Source: Mycolicibacterium madagascariense (GTDB lineage: Bacteria; Actinomycetota; Actinomycetes; Mycobacteriales; Mycobacteriaceae). Taken from it: DNA of 64,000 bases. Made by a program: the position numbers and the translations under genes. Where the stretch lies: assembly GCF_010729665.1 (NCBI RefSeq), contig NZ_AP022610.1, forward strand, positions 4,278,001-4,342,000, given 5' to 3'. The notes beneath the pieces are model-generated. The model was not told where the DNA came from. It ran no database searches and saw nothing but the letters and a program-made list of their open reading frames with translations. The stretch's first letter is position 1. Each line of letters begins with the position of its first letter. This document shows positions 34,334 to 43,892 of this stretch, one piece after another.

Positions 34334-35481
34334 GCGGCGTTCCCCCGCTCGGTCAGCCGCAGCAGCAGCGCGAGAGCCGCCCGCGCCTCGTCGGCCTGCC
34401 CGCCGTCGGCGCGGGCGGTGGCCACCAGCTCGTCGACGGCCGCGGCGGCGAACCCGCCGACGCCGAGGTCGTCGAACTCTCCGTCGGCGGGCATCACCGC
34501 GACGTCGGTCTCCCGGTCCCAGGTGCCGAGCGCGGCGAACAGCCGGACGTACTTGTCGAGGCATGCGTCCAGTGCCGCCTTGTCCGTCACGGTCAGCGTG
34601 CCGGTGAGGGCGATCTGCACGACCGTGCGGTTCTTGTCGGGCAGCTGGTCGAGGTTGATGTCGAGGTCGACGACGTCGCGGGCGTCGTCGACCGTGCGGC
34701 GCAGCGTCACGAAGCGCCAGCGCCCGACGCGGCGGGCGTCGACGTGCACGGCCCTGGCCGGATCGCGCTCGTCCACCTCGACCACCAGCACGTGGCCGGG
34801 GTCGGGTTCCACGTGGTCGTAGTTCGTGACCTCCGGGGCCCCCGAGTACCAGATGCGGCCCGTCGCACCGACCCTGGTGCGCGAGTGCTTGTCCCCCAGC
34901 GCGACGTAGTGCACGGCCCCGCGGGCCAGCGCGGCCTCGACGCCGGCCAACCGAATCAGTGCGGGCTTGTCGCGGTCCGGCTCGAAAAGGTCCATCCCGC
35001 CGTGGGCGACGACGATGCGGGTGACGTCGTCGGCGGCGAGACCGTCGAGCACCTCGCCGAGCAGGTCGGTGGTCGGCTTCTTGGAACGCCAAGGGGCAGC
35101 GACGATCTCGAGGCCCTCGTGGACGCGGTGCACGCCCGCCCGGTCGAGCACGGTGACGTTCGCGGGCTTCTCGGCGAGGAACAGCGCACTGGTGTAGACC
35201 GAGGCCGCGTCGAGCGGATCGTGGTTGCCGGGAAGGAGATACACCGGCACCCCGATCGCGCGCATGGCCTCCAGCGACTGGCTCACCTCGCGCGGGGCGA
35301 GCTGATTGCTCTCGAACACGTCACCCGCGACGACCACGAACTCGGCACCGGTCTCCTCGGCGACGGCGCCCAGACCGGCGACGGCGTCGCGGCGGGCGGC
35401 CGAATACCGCGGCTGCGCCTCGCCGTTCAGGAAGTGGCGGGTCATGCCGAGCTGCCAGTCGGCGGTGTGCAGGAAACGCAT
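34330..35481 (-). CDS. SbcD/Mre11-like DNA exonuclease
   Basis: This 383-aa metallophosphoesterase has the five-motif metal centre: FLHTADWQLG (motif I), VVVAGDVFESN (II), LLPGNHDPLD (III), VVAHGGMD (IV) and ALGDKHSRT (V). Together with the following coiled-coil ATPase (4-bp overlap) it forms an SbcCD/Mre11-Rad50-type complex acting on DNA ends. It corresponds to Rv1277 by position. It is divergent from the SixA-like gene with an 81-bp shared upstream region. Confidence 0.92.
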   Translation of the reverse strand: MRFLHTADWQLGMTRHFLNGEAQPRYSAARRDAVAGLGAVAEETGAEFVVVAGDVFESNQLAPREVSQSLEAMRAIGVPVYLLPGNHDPLDAASVYTSALFLAEKPANVTVLDRAGVHRVHEGLEIVAAPWRSKKPTTDLLGEVLDGLAADDVTRIVVAHGGMDLFEPDRDKPALIRLAGVEAALARGAVHYVALGDKHSRTRVGATGRIWYSGAPEVTNYDHVEPDPGHVLVVEVDERDPARAVHVDARRVGRWRFVTLRRTVDDARDVVDLDINLDQLPDKNRTVVQIALTGTLTVTDKAALDACLDKYVRLFAALGTWDRETDVAVMPADGEFDDLGVGGFAAAAVDELVATARADGGQADEARAALALLLRLTERGNAA

Positions 35482-35562
35482 TCGGCGAGTGTAGATCCGG
35501 GGCCCGACAAGTCCGCGGACCTCGACCGGCAGGTTGGCGCACGACCCGGTTACCGTGTGCAG

Positions 35563-36069
35563 ATGAGCTCGTCAGACCGCACCCTGCTGCTGCTCCGGCA
35601 CGCCAAGTCCGACTATCCCGACGGCGTCGCCGACCACGACCGGCCGCTCGCGCCGCGCGGCATCGCCGAAGCCGCCCTGGCCGGCGACTGGATCAGGGCC
35701 AACGCCCCCACCGTGGACCTGGTGCTCTGCTCGACGGCGACGAGGACGCGGCAGACGCTGGCGCGCACCGGCATCGACGCCGGCACCCGCTTCGACGACG
35801 CGCTCTACGACAGCTCGCCCGGCACCGTGATCCGGCTCGTCAACGCCGTCCCCGACGACGTCGCGACCGTGCTCGTCGTCGGCCACGAGCCGACGATGTC
35901 GATGACCGCGCTCGGGCTCGCCGACCCCGACCGCGGCGACTTCTCAGCGGCCGAACGGATCTCGGCGAAGTACCCGACGTCGGCGATCGCCGTCCTGCAG
36001 ACCGCGCAGCCGTGGCACCGACTCGAACCGAACTCCGCGGAGCTCGTCGCGTTCCACGTGGCCCGCTAG
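35563..36069 (+). CDS. SixA-like histidine phosphatase
   Basis: This 168-aa histidine-phosphatase-superfamily protein has the phosphoacceptor His in TLLLLRHAKSDYPDG and the second catalytic His in VLVVGHEPTMS. The short length and RHAKS variant fit SixA-type phosphohistidine phosphatases. ATG 35563 is chosen; it lacks a strong ribosome-binding site. Its stop overlaps the lprC stop by 4 bp (convergent). Equivalent to Rv1276c by position. Confidence 0.9.
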   Translation: MSSSDRTLLLLRHAKSDYPDGVADHDRPLAPRGIAEAALAGDWIRANAPTVDLVLCSTATRTRQTLARTGIDAGTRFDDALYDSSPGTVIRLVNAVPDDVATVLVVGHEPTMSMTALGLADPDRGDFSAAERISAKYPTSAIAVLQTAQPWHRLEPNSAELVAFHVAR

Positions 36070-36629
36070 TTGTTGGTGTTGAGCGTCAGTTCCATCAGCT
36101 TGGTCGCCATTGCGCACGCGTCGATGCCCGGCGTCTGCGGGTTGACCCACCAGCCGACCACGCCCGCCGCGTCGCTGGCGACGCCGCACGAACCGCTGTT
36201 GTCGTTGGGCTTCATGACGATCGACTGCACGCCCGCGATGGACCGGCTGTCCACCTGATACTTCAGGTAGTTCGCGACGTTCTTCTCGTTGTCCAGGCTG
36301 CCCTGCTCGAACCAGAACCGGGTGATGTCGATGAGGCCGCTCGGGTTGAGGGCCTGCCACCGGCACAGCGCGCCGACGAATGTGCTCTGAATGTCCAGCG
36401 GGTCGGCGCCCACCGTCTTGGCGAGGACGTCGGTGGTGAGGACGTCGCACTCCTTGAGGAGGTTGGGGTAGGTCTTGGCCGAGTTGTCGTTGCGCGCCGT
36501 GCTGCCTCCGGCGCCCGCCTTGACGGCCTGCCCGGTCACGTCGCGCGAACAGGCGACCAGCAGCGACAGGGTCGCCAATACGGCGAACAGGCTCAGGAGT
36601 GCGCGGCGGCCGCGACCGGTGGTGCTCAC
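36066..36629 (-). CDS. lprC: DUF3558-family lipoprotein LprC
   Basis: This 187-aa exported lipoprotein has a signal peptide RALLSLFAVLATLSLLVAC ending in the lipobox and then SRDVTGQAV. The conserved DUF3558 pattern follows: a Cys-containing helix LLKECDVLTTDVLA, LCRWQALNP, and CGVASDAAGVVGWWV with DACAMATKLMEL. GTG 36629 overlaps the lprB stop by 4 bp. Paired with lprB as in M. tuberculosis Rv1274-Rv1275. Molecular function unknown; cell-envelope attached. Confidence 0.9.
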   Translation of the reverse strand: MSTTGRGRRALLSLFAVLATLSLLVACSRDVTGQAVKAGAGGSTARNDNSAKTYPNLLKECDVLTTDVLAKTVGADPLDIQSTFVGALCRWQALNPSGLIDITRFWFEQGSLDNEKNVANYLKYQVDSRSIAGVQSIVMKPNDNSGSCGVASDAAGVVGWWVNPQTPGIDACAMATKLMELTLNTNN

Positions 36630-37192
36630 TTGGAGTTCACGATCGTCTGACGGGCCAATTCCTTGGCGACGCCGCACGCGTCGGGATAGGGCTTCTCCGC
36701 GAAGCTGATCGACCACTCGATGAAGTCATCGTCGAACTGGATGCCGATCTCGCACAGGCTCGGCCCCAGCTGGGGATCCTCGTTGAGGGCGATGAAGCCC
36801 CCGTGTCCTTCGATGTTGACGTCCTCCACGCTGGTACGCGACAGCTCCTCGGTCTTGCGTTCGCGGCCGATCGGGCTGCCGCGGTACCAGTTGAACGAGA
36901 AGTGCGGCCCGAGGATGCCGCCGCCGAGCAGCCACTGGCAGCCCACCGACGTCTTGGCCGTGTTGACCAAGCCGGTGACCTGGGTCAGCTGCGCCATCGT
37001 CTGATCGCTGATGCCGCCGCACTCGGGAAACATGGGTCCGTGCTTGGCCGCGGCGGGGGCCGCGGGGGTCGAGGAGCCGCCGGAGCCGCTCGACTGATCC
37101 GAGCCACTCGAGCAGGACGCGAGAATCGGGATCACAGCGGCGGCCAACACGCCCAGCGCCCTCGCGTTGCGTGTGCTGCGTCTTCCCGTCAC
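36626..37192 (-). CDS. lprB: DUF3558-family lipoprotein LprB
   Basis: This 188-aa lipoprotein has signal and lipobox LGVLAAAVIPILASC and a Ser/Gly-rich linker, then the DUF3558 domain with FPECGGISDQTMAQL, SVGCQWLLGG, FSFNWYRGSPIGRER and DACGVAKELARQ. GTG 37192 (VTGRRSTRNAR) gives a normal n-region. It is upstream of and coupled to lprC. It is divergent from the ABC exporter genes, about 130 bp away, an arrangement also seen in M. tuberculosis. Confidence 0.9.
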   Translation of the reverse strand: MTGRRSTRNARALGVLAAAVIPILASCSSGSDQSSGSGGSSTPAAPAAAKHGPMFPECGGISDQTMAQLTQVTGLVNTAKTSVGCQWLLGGGILGPHFSFNWYRGSPIGRERKTEELSRTSVEDVNIEGHGGFIALNEDPQLGPSLCEIGIQFDDDFIEWSISFAEKPYPDACGVAKELARQTIVNSK

Positions 37193-37319
37193 GCCCGACA
37201 CTGTAGCGGCAGCGTCGGGGCACAACCACTGACATGCCGACTGACCAGGAGTTTTCTAAGCAAACCCACGGGAGAGTAAGCGCCAGACGCCCGACGCCGC
37301 AGTGTGCAACAGTTGCGGA

Positions 37320-39083
37320 ATGCTCATGCGCCTGCTGCGCCGGTATGCCGGGCCCTACCGCACGGCCATCATCGTCGTGGCATCCTTCCAGGTCGTCAGC
37401 TCGCTGGCCTCGCTGTTCCTGCCGACCGTCAACGCGAAGATCATCGACGACGGGGTAGCCAGGGGTGACACCCACGCCATCGTCGAACTCGGCGCCATCA
37501 TGCTCGGCGTCACCGCGCTGCAGGTGCTGTGCGCCGTCGGCGCGGTGTACTTCGGCTCCCGCGTGGGCATGGGCTTCGGCCGGGATCTGCGGGCGGCCAT
37601 GTTCCATCACGTCACCGGGCTGTCGGCCGAGGAGACCGCCCGCTTCGGCGCGCCCACGCTGCTGACCCGCACCACCAACGACGTCCAGCAGATCCAGGTG
37701 CTGCTGCAGATGACGTGCACCATGCTGATCACCGCCCCCATCATGTGCGTCGGGGGCATCGCGATGGCGCTGCACCAGAACGCCGGGTTGTCCTGGCTGC
37801 TGGTGATCAGCGTGCCGGTGCTGGGGTTGTCCAACTACAGGATCGTGTCGCGGCTGCTGCCGATCTACCGCACCATGCAGGGCCTCATCGACGGCATCAA
37901 TCGCGTGTTGCGCGAACAGCTTTCGGGCATCCGCGTCATCCGCGCCTTCGCCAGGGAGCCGTTCGAGCGGACCCGCTTCGGCGAGGCCAACGACGCGCTG
38001 GCCGACACCGCGCTGTCGGTGGGTCGACTGCAGGCGCTGCTGCTGCCGGTCACCACCCTGGTCATCAACGTGTCCAGCGTGGCGCTCATCTGGTTCGGCG
38101 GTCTGCGCATCGACTCCGGTGAGATGCAGGTCGGGTCGCTGATCGCATTCCTGTCCTACTTCATGCAGATCCTGATGGCCGTGCTGATGGCCACGATCCT
38201 GCTGGTGATGCTGCCGCGTGCCACGGTGTGCGCCGAACGCATCACCGAGGTGCTGACCACGACACCGGCCATCACGAGCCCGCCGGAACCCGCCCGACCC
38301 GCGGCGGTGACGGGGCTGCTCGAGGTCGCACACGCGGCGTTCAGCTATCCCGGTGCGGATCGTCCCGTGCTGCAGGGGGTTTCGTTCACCGCCCGCCCCG
38401 GGACGACGACCGCGGTGGTGGGGTCGACGGGCTCGGGCAAGTCGACGCTCGTCTCGCTGATCTGCCGGCTGTTCGACGTCACCGCGGGCTCGATTGCCGT
38501 GGACGGCATCGACGTTCGCGATTACGACGTCGAGGAGCTGTGGTCGACGATCGGGCTCGTGCCCCAGCGCGGCTTCCTCTTCTCGGGCACGGTCGCGGCG
38601 AACCTACGCTACGGCAAGGCCGACGCGACCGACGACGAGATGTGGGAGGCGTTGCGCGTCGCGTCGGCCGACGCATTCGTCTCCGCCCACCCCGATGGAC
38701 TGGACATGCGTGTCGCGCAGGGCGGCATCAACTTCTCGGGCGGGCAGCGGCAACGGTTGGCGATCGCCAGGGCGGTCATCCGCCGACCCGCGATCTACCT
38801 GTTCGACGACGCGTTCTCCGCACTCGACGTCCACACCGACGCCCACGTGCGCGCCGCGCTGCGCGAGGTCGCCGCCGCCGCGACGGTCGTGATCGTCTCG
38901 CAACGGATTTCGACGGTCGCGGCGGCCGATCAGATCGTCGTGATCGACGACGGCGCCGTCGTCGGCGTGGGGTCGCACTCCGCGCTGCTCGCCGACTGCC
39001 CGGTGTACGCCGAGTTCGTCGACTCCCAGACGCTGGCCGGGGCCGCCCCGGCGGTGACGTCGCGACCCGCGGGTCCGCAGTGA
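37320..39083 (+). CDS. ABC exporter half-transporter (degenerate-site subunit, Rv1273c-like)
   Basis: This 587-aa protein has six TM helices in an ABC_membrane domain (about 15-300) and an NBD with Walker [12 protein letters not shown] and signature [11 protein letters not shown]. Walker B is [12 protein letters not shown], where Asp replaces the usual catalytic Glu, the mark of the degenerate site in heterodimeric exporters. The partner is the next gene, overlapping by 4 bp. ATG 37320 ([12 protein letters not shown]) was chosen. Substrate unknown, possibly a drug or lipid. Confidence 0.92.
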   Translation: MLMRLLRRYAGPYRTAIIVVASFQVVSSLASLFLPTVNAKIIDDGVARGDTHAIVELGAIMLGVTALQVLCAVGAVYFGSRVGMGFGRDLRAAMFHHVTGLSAEETARFGAPTLLTRTTNDVQQIQVLLQMTCTMLITAPIMCVGGIAMALHQNAGLSWLLVISVPVLGLSNYRIVSRLLPIYRTMQGLIDGINRVLREQLSGIRVIRAFAREPFERTRFGEANDALADTALSVGRLQALLLPVTTLVINVSSVALIWFGGLRIDSGEMQVGSLIAFLSYFMQILMAVLMATILLVMLPRATVCAERITEVLTTTPAITSPPEPARPAAVTGLLEVAHAAFSYPGADRPVLQGVSFTARPGTTTAVVGSTGSGKSTLVSLICRLFDVTAGSIAVDGIDVRDYDVEELWSTIGLVPQRGFLFSGTVAANLRYGKADATDDEMWEALRVASADAFVSAHPDGLDMRVAQGGINFSGGQRQRLAIARAVIRRPAIYLFDDAFSALDVHTDAHVRAALREVAAAATVVIVSQRISTVAAADQIVVIDDGAVVGVGSHSALLADCPVYAEFVDSQTLAGAAPAVTSRPAGPQ

Positions 39084-40981
39084 CGCGCTCGGTCAGCGGT
39101 CGCATCGACGGCGGCCTGGCCGCCCCCACCGCGCGGTCGAGGGACTTCACCGCGACGGCGGTGCGGCTGGCACGACGCCTGTTGCCACAGCGGCTGGCCA
39201 CGATCGTCGTCCTGCTGCTCGGGGTCGTCGGCATCGCGATCGGCGTGGTGGGCCCGCTCGTCCTCGGGCACGCGACCGACCTGCTGTTCAGCGGTGTCAT
39301 CGGCAGGGGGTTGCCCGCGGGCATCACCAAGGAGCAGGCGGTGGCGGCCGCGCGGGCCCGCGGCGACGGCACGTTCGCCGACCTGCTGTCCGGCATGCAC
39401 GTGGTGCCGGGGCAGGGTGTCGACTTCGCCGCCGTCGGGCGCACGCTGGCCCTGGCGCTGACGCTGTATCTGCTTGCGGCACTGATGGGTTGGATACAGG
39501 CCCGGCTGCTCAACGTCATCATCCAGCGGACCATGGCCGCGCTGCGGGCCGACGTCGAGGACAAGGTTCACCGACTTCCGCTGTCCTACTTCGACTCCCG
39601 GCAGCGCGGGGAGGTGCTCAGCCGCGTCACCAACGATGTCGACAACGTCCAGACGTCGCTGTCCATGACCATCAGCCAGCTCATCACCTCGGTGCTGACC
39701 GTGCTCGCGGTGCTGGTGGTGATGCTGGTGCTCTCCCCGCTGCTGGCATTGATCACCGTCCTGACGGTGCCGCTGTCGCTGCTGGCCACCCGCACGATCG
39801 CGCGCCGCAGCCGCGACCAGTTCGTCGCGCAGTGGCGCAACACCGGGCGGTTGAACGCCCACGTCGAGGAGACCTACAGCGGGTTCACGGTGGTGAAGAC
39901 GTTCGGCCACCGCGCCGCGGCACAGGAGCGCTTCCGCGAGCTGAACGGTGACGTCTACACGGCCAGTTTCGGCGCCCAGTTCCTCTCGGGCCTGGTGTCA
40001 CCCGCGACGACGTTCATCGGCAACCTGAGCTACGTCGCGGTCGCGGTGGCCGGCGGGTTGCAGGTGGCGACGGGCCAGATCACCCTCGGCCACATCCAGG
40101 CCTTCATCCAGTACGTGCGCCAGTTCAACCAACCGCTGACGCAGGTGGCGGCGATGTACAACACGCTGCAGTCCGGAATGGCAAGTGCGGAGCGGGTATT
40201 CGACCTCCTCGACACCGACGAGCAGACCCCCGATCCGCCCGTGACCGGCCCGCGGCGGCGTGGGCCCGGCCGGGTGGAGTTCGACCACGTCGACTTCGCC
40301 TACCGCCCGGGGACGCCCATCATCGAGGACTTGTCGCTGGTCGCCGAGCCCGGCAGCACCGTCGCGATCGTCGGTCCGACCGGCGCGGGCAAGACGACGC
40401 TGGTGAACCTGCTGATGCGGTTCTACGAGGTGGACGGCGGCCATATCTCGATCGACGGGGTCGACATCACCGCGATGACGCGGCACGAATTGCGTTCCAG
40501 CATCGGCATGGTGCTGCAGGACACCTGGCTCTTCGGCGGCACCATCTACGACAACATCGCCTACGGCAGGCCCGACGCCACCGAGGCGGAGGTGGTCGAG
40601 GCCGCCAGCGCCGCCCACGTCGACCGCTTCGTGCATTCGCTGCCCGACGGCTACCAGACCCGCATCACCGACGACGGCGGCAACGTCAGCGCCGGGGAGA
40701 AGCAGCTGATCACCATCGCGCGGGCCATCCTCGCGCAGCCGAGCCTGCTGATCCTCGACGAGGCGACCAGCTCGGTGGACACCCGCACCGAGCTGCTCGT
40801 GCAGCAGGCGACCGCCGAACTGCGTCGCGATCGGACCAGTTTCCTCATCGCACACCGGCTTTCGACGATCCGCGATGCCGACCTCATCCTGGTGATGGAG
40901 GCAGGCCGGATCGTCGAGCGCGGCACCCACGACGAACTGCTGGACCGCCGCGGCGAGTACTGGTCGATGGTGGCGCGTTGA
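39080..40981 (+). CDS. ABC exporter half-transporter (consensus catalytic Glu, Rv1272c-like)
   Basis: This 633-aa partner has an N-terminal TM domain with an extra about 50-residue extracytoplasmic insert between TM1 and TM2 (around [16 protein letters not shown]), and an NBD with Walker [11 protein letters not shown] and Walker [13 protein letters not shown] with an intact Glu. Its signature is NVSAGEKQL rather than LSGGQ, so this loop is the degenerate one. The complementary defects of the two subunits show they form a heterodimer with one active ATP site. Confidence 0.92.
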   Translation: MTRSVSGRIDGGLAAPTARSRDFTATAVRLARRLLPQRLATIVVLLLGVVGIAIGVVGPLVLGHATDLLFSGVIGRGLPAGITKEQAVAAARARGDGTFADLLSGMHVVPGQGVDFAAVGRTLALALTLYLLAALMGWIQARLLNVIIQRTMAALRADVEDKVHRLPLSYFDSRQRGEVLSRVTNDVDNVQTSLSMTISQLITSVLTVLAVLVVMLVLSPLLALITVLTVPLSLLATRTIARRSRDQFVAQWRNTGRLNAHVEETYSGFTVVKTFGHRAAAQERFRELNGDVYTASFGAQFLSGLVSPATTFIGNLSYVAVAVAGGLQVATGQITLGHIQAFIQYVRQFNQPLTQVAAMYNTLQSGMASAERVFDLLDTDEQTPDPPVTGPRRRGPGRVEFDHVDFAYRPGTPIIEDLSLVAEPGSTVAIVGPTGAGKTTLVNLLMRFYEVDGGHISIDGVDITAMTRHELRSSIGMVLQDTWLFGGTIYDNIAYGRPDATEAEVVEAASAAHVDRFVHSLPDGYQTRITDDGGNVSAGEKQLITIARAILAQPSLLILDEATSSVDTRTELLVQQATAELRRDRTSFLIAHRLSTIRDADLILVMEAGRIVERGTHDELLDRRGEYWSMVAR

Positions 40982-40983
40982 GA

Positions 40984-41029
40984 TAGCGGTGACAGTCGCG
41001 TCCTGCGCCAGTTTCGACTGTCAGCGCTA
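40984..41029. terminator. palindrome after the ABC exporter operon
   Basis: Arms TAGCGGTGACAGTCG (40984-40998) and CGACTGTCAGCGCTA (41015-41029) pair at 14 of 15 positions with a 16-nt loop, beginning 3 bases after the stop codon. Its position suits a terminator, without a T-run. Confidence 0.7.
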
Positions 41030-41099
41030 CCTCGACGGTGAGCGGTCTGCTCAATTCGATTCGACAGACCAACCGGGTCCGCTCCGGGAAGATGCCCTC

Positions 41100-43253
41100 A
41101 TGACCACCGTGCACACCTTCTGTCGGTACTGCCTCGCGTCGTGCGGCATCGAGGTCACCGTCGAAGACGACCGGGTCACCAAGATCGCGCCGGACAAGCG
41201 CAACCCCCACAGCTGGCAGGACTTCTGCGCCAAGGGCCGCACCGCGAATCAACTCGTCGAGCACCCCCGGCGCATCCTCGCCCCGATGCGCCGGGTGGGC
41301 CAGGGGTACGTCGAGGCGACGTGGGAGGAGGCCATTGACGACATCGCGACCCGAATGAACGCGCTGATCGACGCCGACGGGCCCGACGCCGTCGGCGTGT
41401 ACTACGGCAACCCCGCCGGGTTCTCGTCGTCGAACATCGTCTTCATGAACGGCTGGCTGGATGCCATCGGTACGCATAGCCGCTACTTCGTCGGCTCGGT
41501 CGACCAGAACGCCATGCACGTCGTGTCCGAGGCGATGTACGGGTCCGAGCTGATGTCGCCGGTGTCCGACGTCGATCGGTGCGACTACTTCCTCCTCGTC
41601 GGCACCAATCCTGCGGTGAGCGCGTGGAATTGGCTCGAGACGGTACCCGGCGGATGGCGGCGCGCGCTCGCGCGGCAGCGGGACGGGGCCACGCTGGTCG
41701 TGGTCGATCCCGTGCTCACCGAGTCCGCGAAGCAGGCCGACGTCCACCTGCCCATACGCCCCGGCCACGACTGGGCGCTGCTGCTGGCGATGGTGAAGGT
41801 CGTCCTCGACGAGGGGCTCGAGCACGCCGAGGACTGTCGGGACCTCGCCACCGGCGTCGACGATCTGCGCGCACTCGTCGCCGAGGCCGACCTCGACGAC
41901 CTCGCCCGCCGGTGTGAGCTTCCCCGCGCCCAGATCGAAACGATCGCACGCGACTTCGCCCGCGCGAGGGGGGCGATGGTCGTCACCCGCACCGGGGTCT
42001 CGCTACATGCCGCGGGCACCATCGCGGAGTGGCTCGGACACGTCCTCAACGTCGTGACCGGACGGATGGACCGGCCCGGTGGCCGCCGGTTCGAGCGAGG
42101 TTACGTCGACGCGCTGCGTCTGTTCGATCTCGCCAAGCGACCCGTCCACCTCAGCCGGCTGCGGCGTCGCGGAATGATCGCCGGCGCCCACGGGCTGGCC
42201 GAGTTGCCCGACGAGATCACCACGCCGGGCCCCGGTCAGATCCGCGCAATGGTGATCAACTCGGGCAACCCGGTGGTCTCGGGGCCAGACGGAGCGAAAC
42301 TCGATGCGGCCCTTGCCGACCTGGACCTGCTGGTGGCCATCGACCTCGTGCAGCGCGAGAGCCATCGCCACGCGCACTGGCTGCTACCCGCCGTGCACTG
42401 GCTGGAACGCAACGACCTGCCCGCGTTCACCAGCAGCATGCACGACGAGCCGTTCGTGCAGTACGGCGTCAGGGCCGTCGCACCCCCGCCGGGCGCCCGT
42501 GAGGAGTGGCGCATCTGGATCGACCTTGCACTCGCCATGGGGAGGCCGCTGTTCGGCGCCAGGGGCGTCAACGCCTTCGTGTCGGCTACCCGGCGGCTGG
42601 CGCGTCTCGCGCGGCGGCCCAGTCTCGAGTTCAGCCCGCACTGGATCGACCGCCTCCTGATCGCGACGTCCCGGAAGGTGAACGGCCGCAAGCTGCGATG
42701 GCGGGACGTCGTCGACAATCCCCACGGCTTGGTGCTCGGCCCGCGGGAGTTCGGCCACTTCAGGGCGGCGCTGCGCACCGGGGACGGCAGGGTGCACGCC
42801 GCGCCCCCGGAATTCCTCGCACGGACCCGCGAGCTGCTCGCGGCGAATCCCGTTGCACCGGAGGGCTATCCCTTCATCCTGGGCAGCCGGCGGCATCGGC
42901 ACTCCATGAATTCGTGGCTGAACGAACTACCCGGTCTGCACCCCGCGGGCAAGGTCAACGAGGCGTTGCTCAACCCGGCCGACGCCGCGGCACTCGGCAT
43001 CGACGACGGCGACCGGGTGCGAGTGTTCTCCCCCGTCGGCGCCGTCGAACTCGACGCCTCCGTGGCCTCCGGCGTGCGACGCGGCCTGGTGGTGGTCGAC
43101 CACGGTTGGGGTTCGCGGATCTTCGACCCACGGCGCGGTGCGGAACCGCAGTCCTACGGCGTCAACCGCAACCTCCTCGCCGGGGACGAGATCGACCCGC
43201 TGTCGCAGACCTCGACCCTGAGCTCCACTTACGTTGGGGTGCAACGGGTGTGA
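41100..43253 (+). CDS. molybdopterin-dependent oxidoreductase (formate dehydrogenase/nitrate reductase superfamily)
   Basis: This 717-aa enzyme binds bis-MGD and one [4Fe-4S] cluster. The cluster motif is at the N-terminus, C8-x2-C11-x3-C15 with C43 in DFCAKGR. It continues with VGVYYGNPAGFSSSN, LLVGTNPAVSAWNW, an unusual stretch in place of the typical Ser/Cys/Sec Mo ligand region, and the dinucleotide-binding C-terminal domain with LGSRRHRHSMNSWL and NPADAAALGIDDGDRVRV. No Tat signal, so cytosolic. No partner subunit or chaperone gene is next to it. Substrate unknown. Confidence 0.9.
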   Translation: MTTVHTFCRYCLASCGIEVTVEDDRVTKIAPDKRNPHSWQDFCAKGRTANQLVEHPRRILAPMRRVGQGYVEATWEEAIDDIATRMNALIDADGPDAVGVYYGNPAGFSSSNIVFMNGWLDAIGTHSRYFVGSVDQNAMHVVSEAMYGSELMSPVSDVDRCDYFLLVGTNPAVSAWNWLETVPGGWRRALARQRDGATLVVVDPVLTESAKQADVHLPIRPGHDWALLLAMVKVVLDEGLEHAEDCRDLATGVDDLRALVAEADLDDLARRCELPRAQIETIARDFARARGAMVVTRTGVSLHAAGTIAEWLGHVLNVVTGRMDRPGGRRFERGYVDALRLFDLAKRPVHLSRLRRRGMIAGAHGLAELPDEITTPGPGQIRAMVINSGNPVVSGPDGAKLDAALADLDLLVAIDLVQRESHRHAHWLLPAVHWLERNDLPAFTSSMHDEPFVQYGVRAVAPPPGAREEWRIWIDLALAMGRPLFGARGVNAFVSATRRLARLARRPSLEFSPHWIDRLLIATSRKVNGRKLRWRDVVDNPHGLVLGPREFGHFRAALRTGDGRVHAAPPEFLARTRELLAANPVAPEGYPFILGSRRHRHSMNSWLNELPGLHPAGKVNEALLNPADAAALGIDDGDRVRVFSPVGAVELDASVASGVRRGLVVVDHGWGSRIFDPRRGAEPQSYGVNRNLLAGDEIDPLSQTSTLSSTYVGVQRV

Positions 43254-43257
43254 ATCC

Positions 43258-43815
43258 CTAGACGCCGGGGCCCTCGGCGCGCACGTCGTCGACCTTCGCC
43301 ATGGCCTCGCGCAGCTTGGCGAGCCACTCGTCGGTGTGCTGCCCGACGAGGCGGACCGACCACACCAGCGCATCCGAGCGCGACCGCGCCACGCCGGCGT
43401 CGACGAGCGTGTCGAGCACCTGACGCTCGGGCTGACGCAGCCGCGTCATGACGGGAACGGCGATGTGCGTGAACAGGATTCGTTCGGGGTCTTCGGTGGG
43501 TCCGACCTCGACGCCCCAGGCGACCTTGCGGCCGTAGCGGCGCTCGGCCTCGTCGGCGATGCGCATCCGCTCCGAGCGCGTCTCCTCGCGGAAGCGGGCG
43601 GCGCGGCCGGAGGCGCGGGCGTCGCTCTGTTCGCCCTCGGGTTCGGGCAGGCGGCCGATGACGGTGATCTCCTCGCGGTCGACGACGACCGTGGGATCAC
43701 CGGCGAACCAACCGTCGGGCAGGCGTCCTGCGATCCAGTCGGGGGCGTCGCTCGCGTCGGGTTGCTGGGACTGGTGCCAGCCGCCGGAGCGGCCGTGGTG
43801 ATGGTGTTGTTTCAT
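43258..43815 (-). CDS. hypothetical protein with His-rich N-terminus
   Basis: This 185-aa protein begins MKQHHHHGRSGGWHQSQQ, a natural His run that could bind metal. The middle is acidic with VVVDREEITVIGRLPEPEG, and a helical C-terminal part contains VMTRLRQPERQVLDTLVDAG and VARSRSDALVWSVRLVGQ, which looks like a ribbon-helix-helix or coiled region. No family is recognised. There is no ribosome-binding site before ATG 43815; the start is preceded by two GTAATCAT repeats, so translation may be leaderless. The stop lies 4 bp from the stop of the convergent oxidoreductase. Confidence 0.7.
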   Translation of the reverse strand: MKQHHHHGRSGGWHQSQQPDASDAPDWIAGRLPDGWFAGDPTVVVDREEITVIGRLPEPEGEQSDARASGRAARFREETRSERMRIADEAERRYGRKVAWGVEVGPTEDPERILFTHIAVPVMTRLRQPERQVLDTLVDAGVARSRSDALVWSVRLVGQHTDEWLAKLREAMAKVDDVRAEGPGV

Positions 43816-43892
43816 GATTACATGATTACGTTGTAACACCGGCGGTGGGGCGACGTTCACCACGGGCGAACGTGCGCCTAGTGTGCAGCCTG

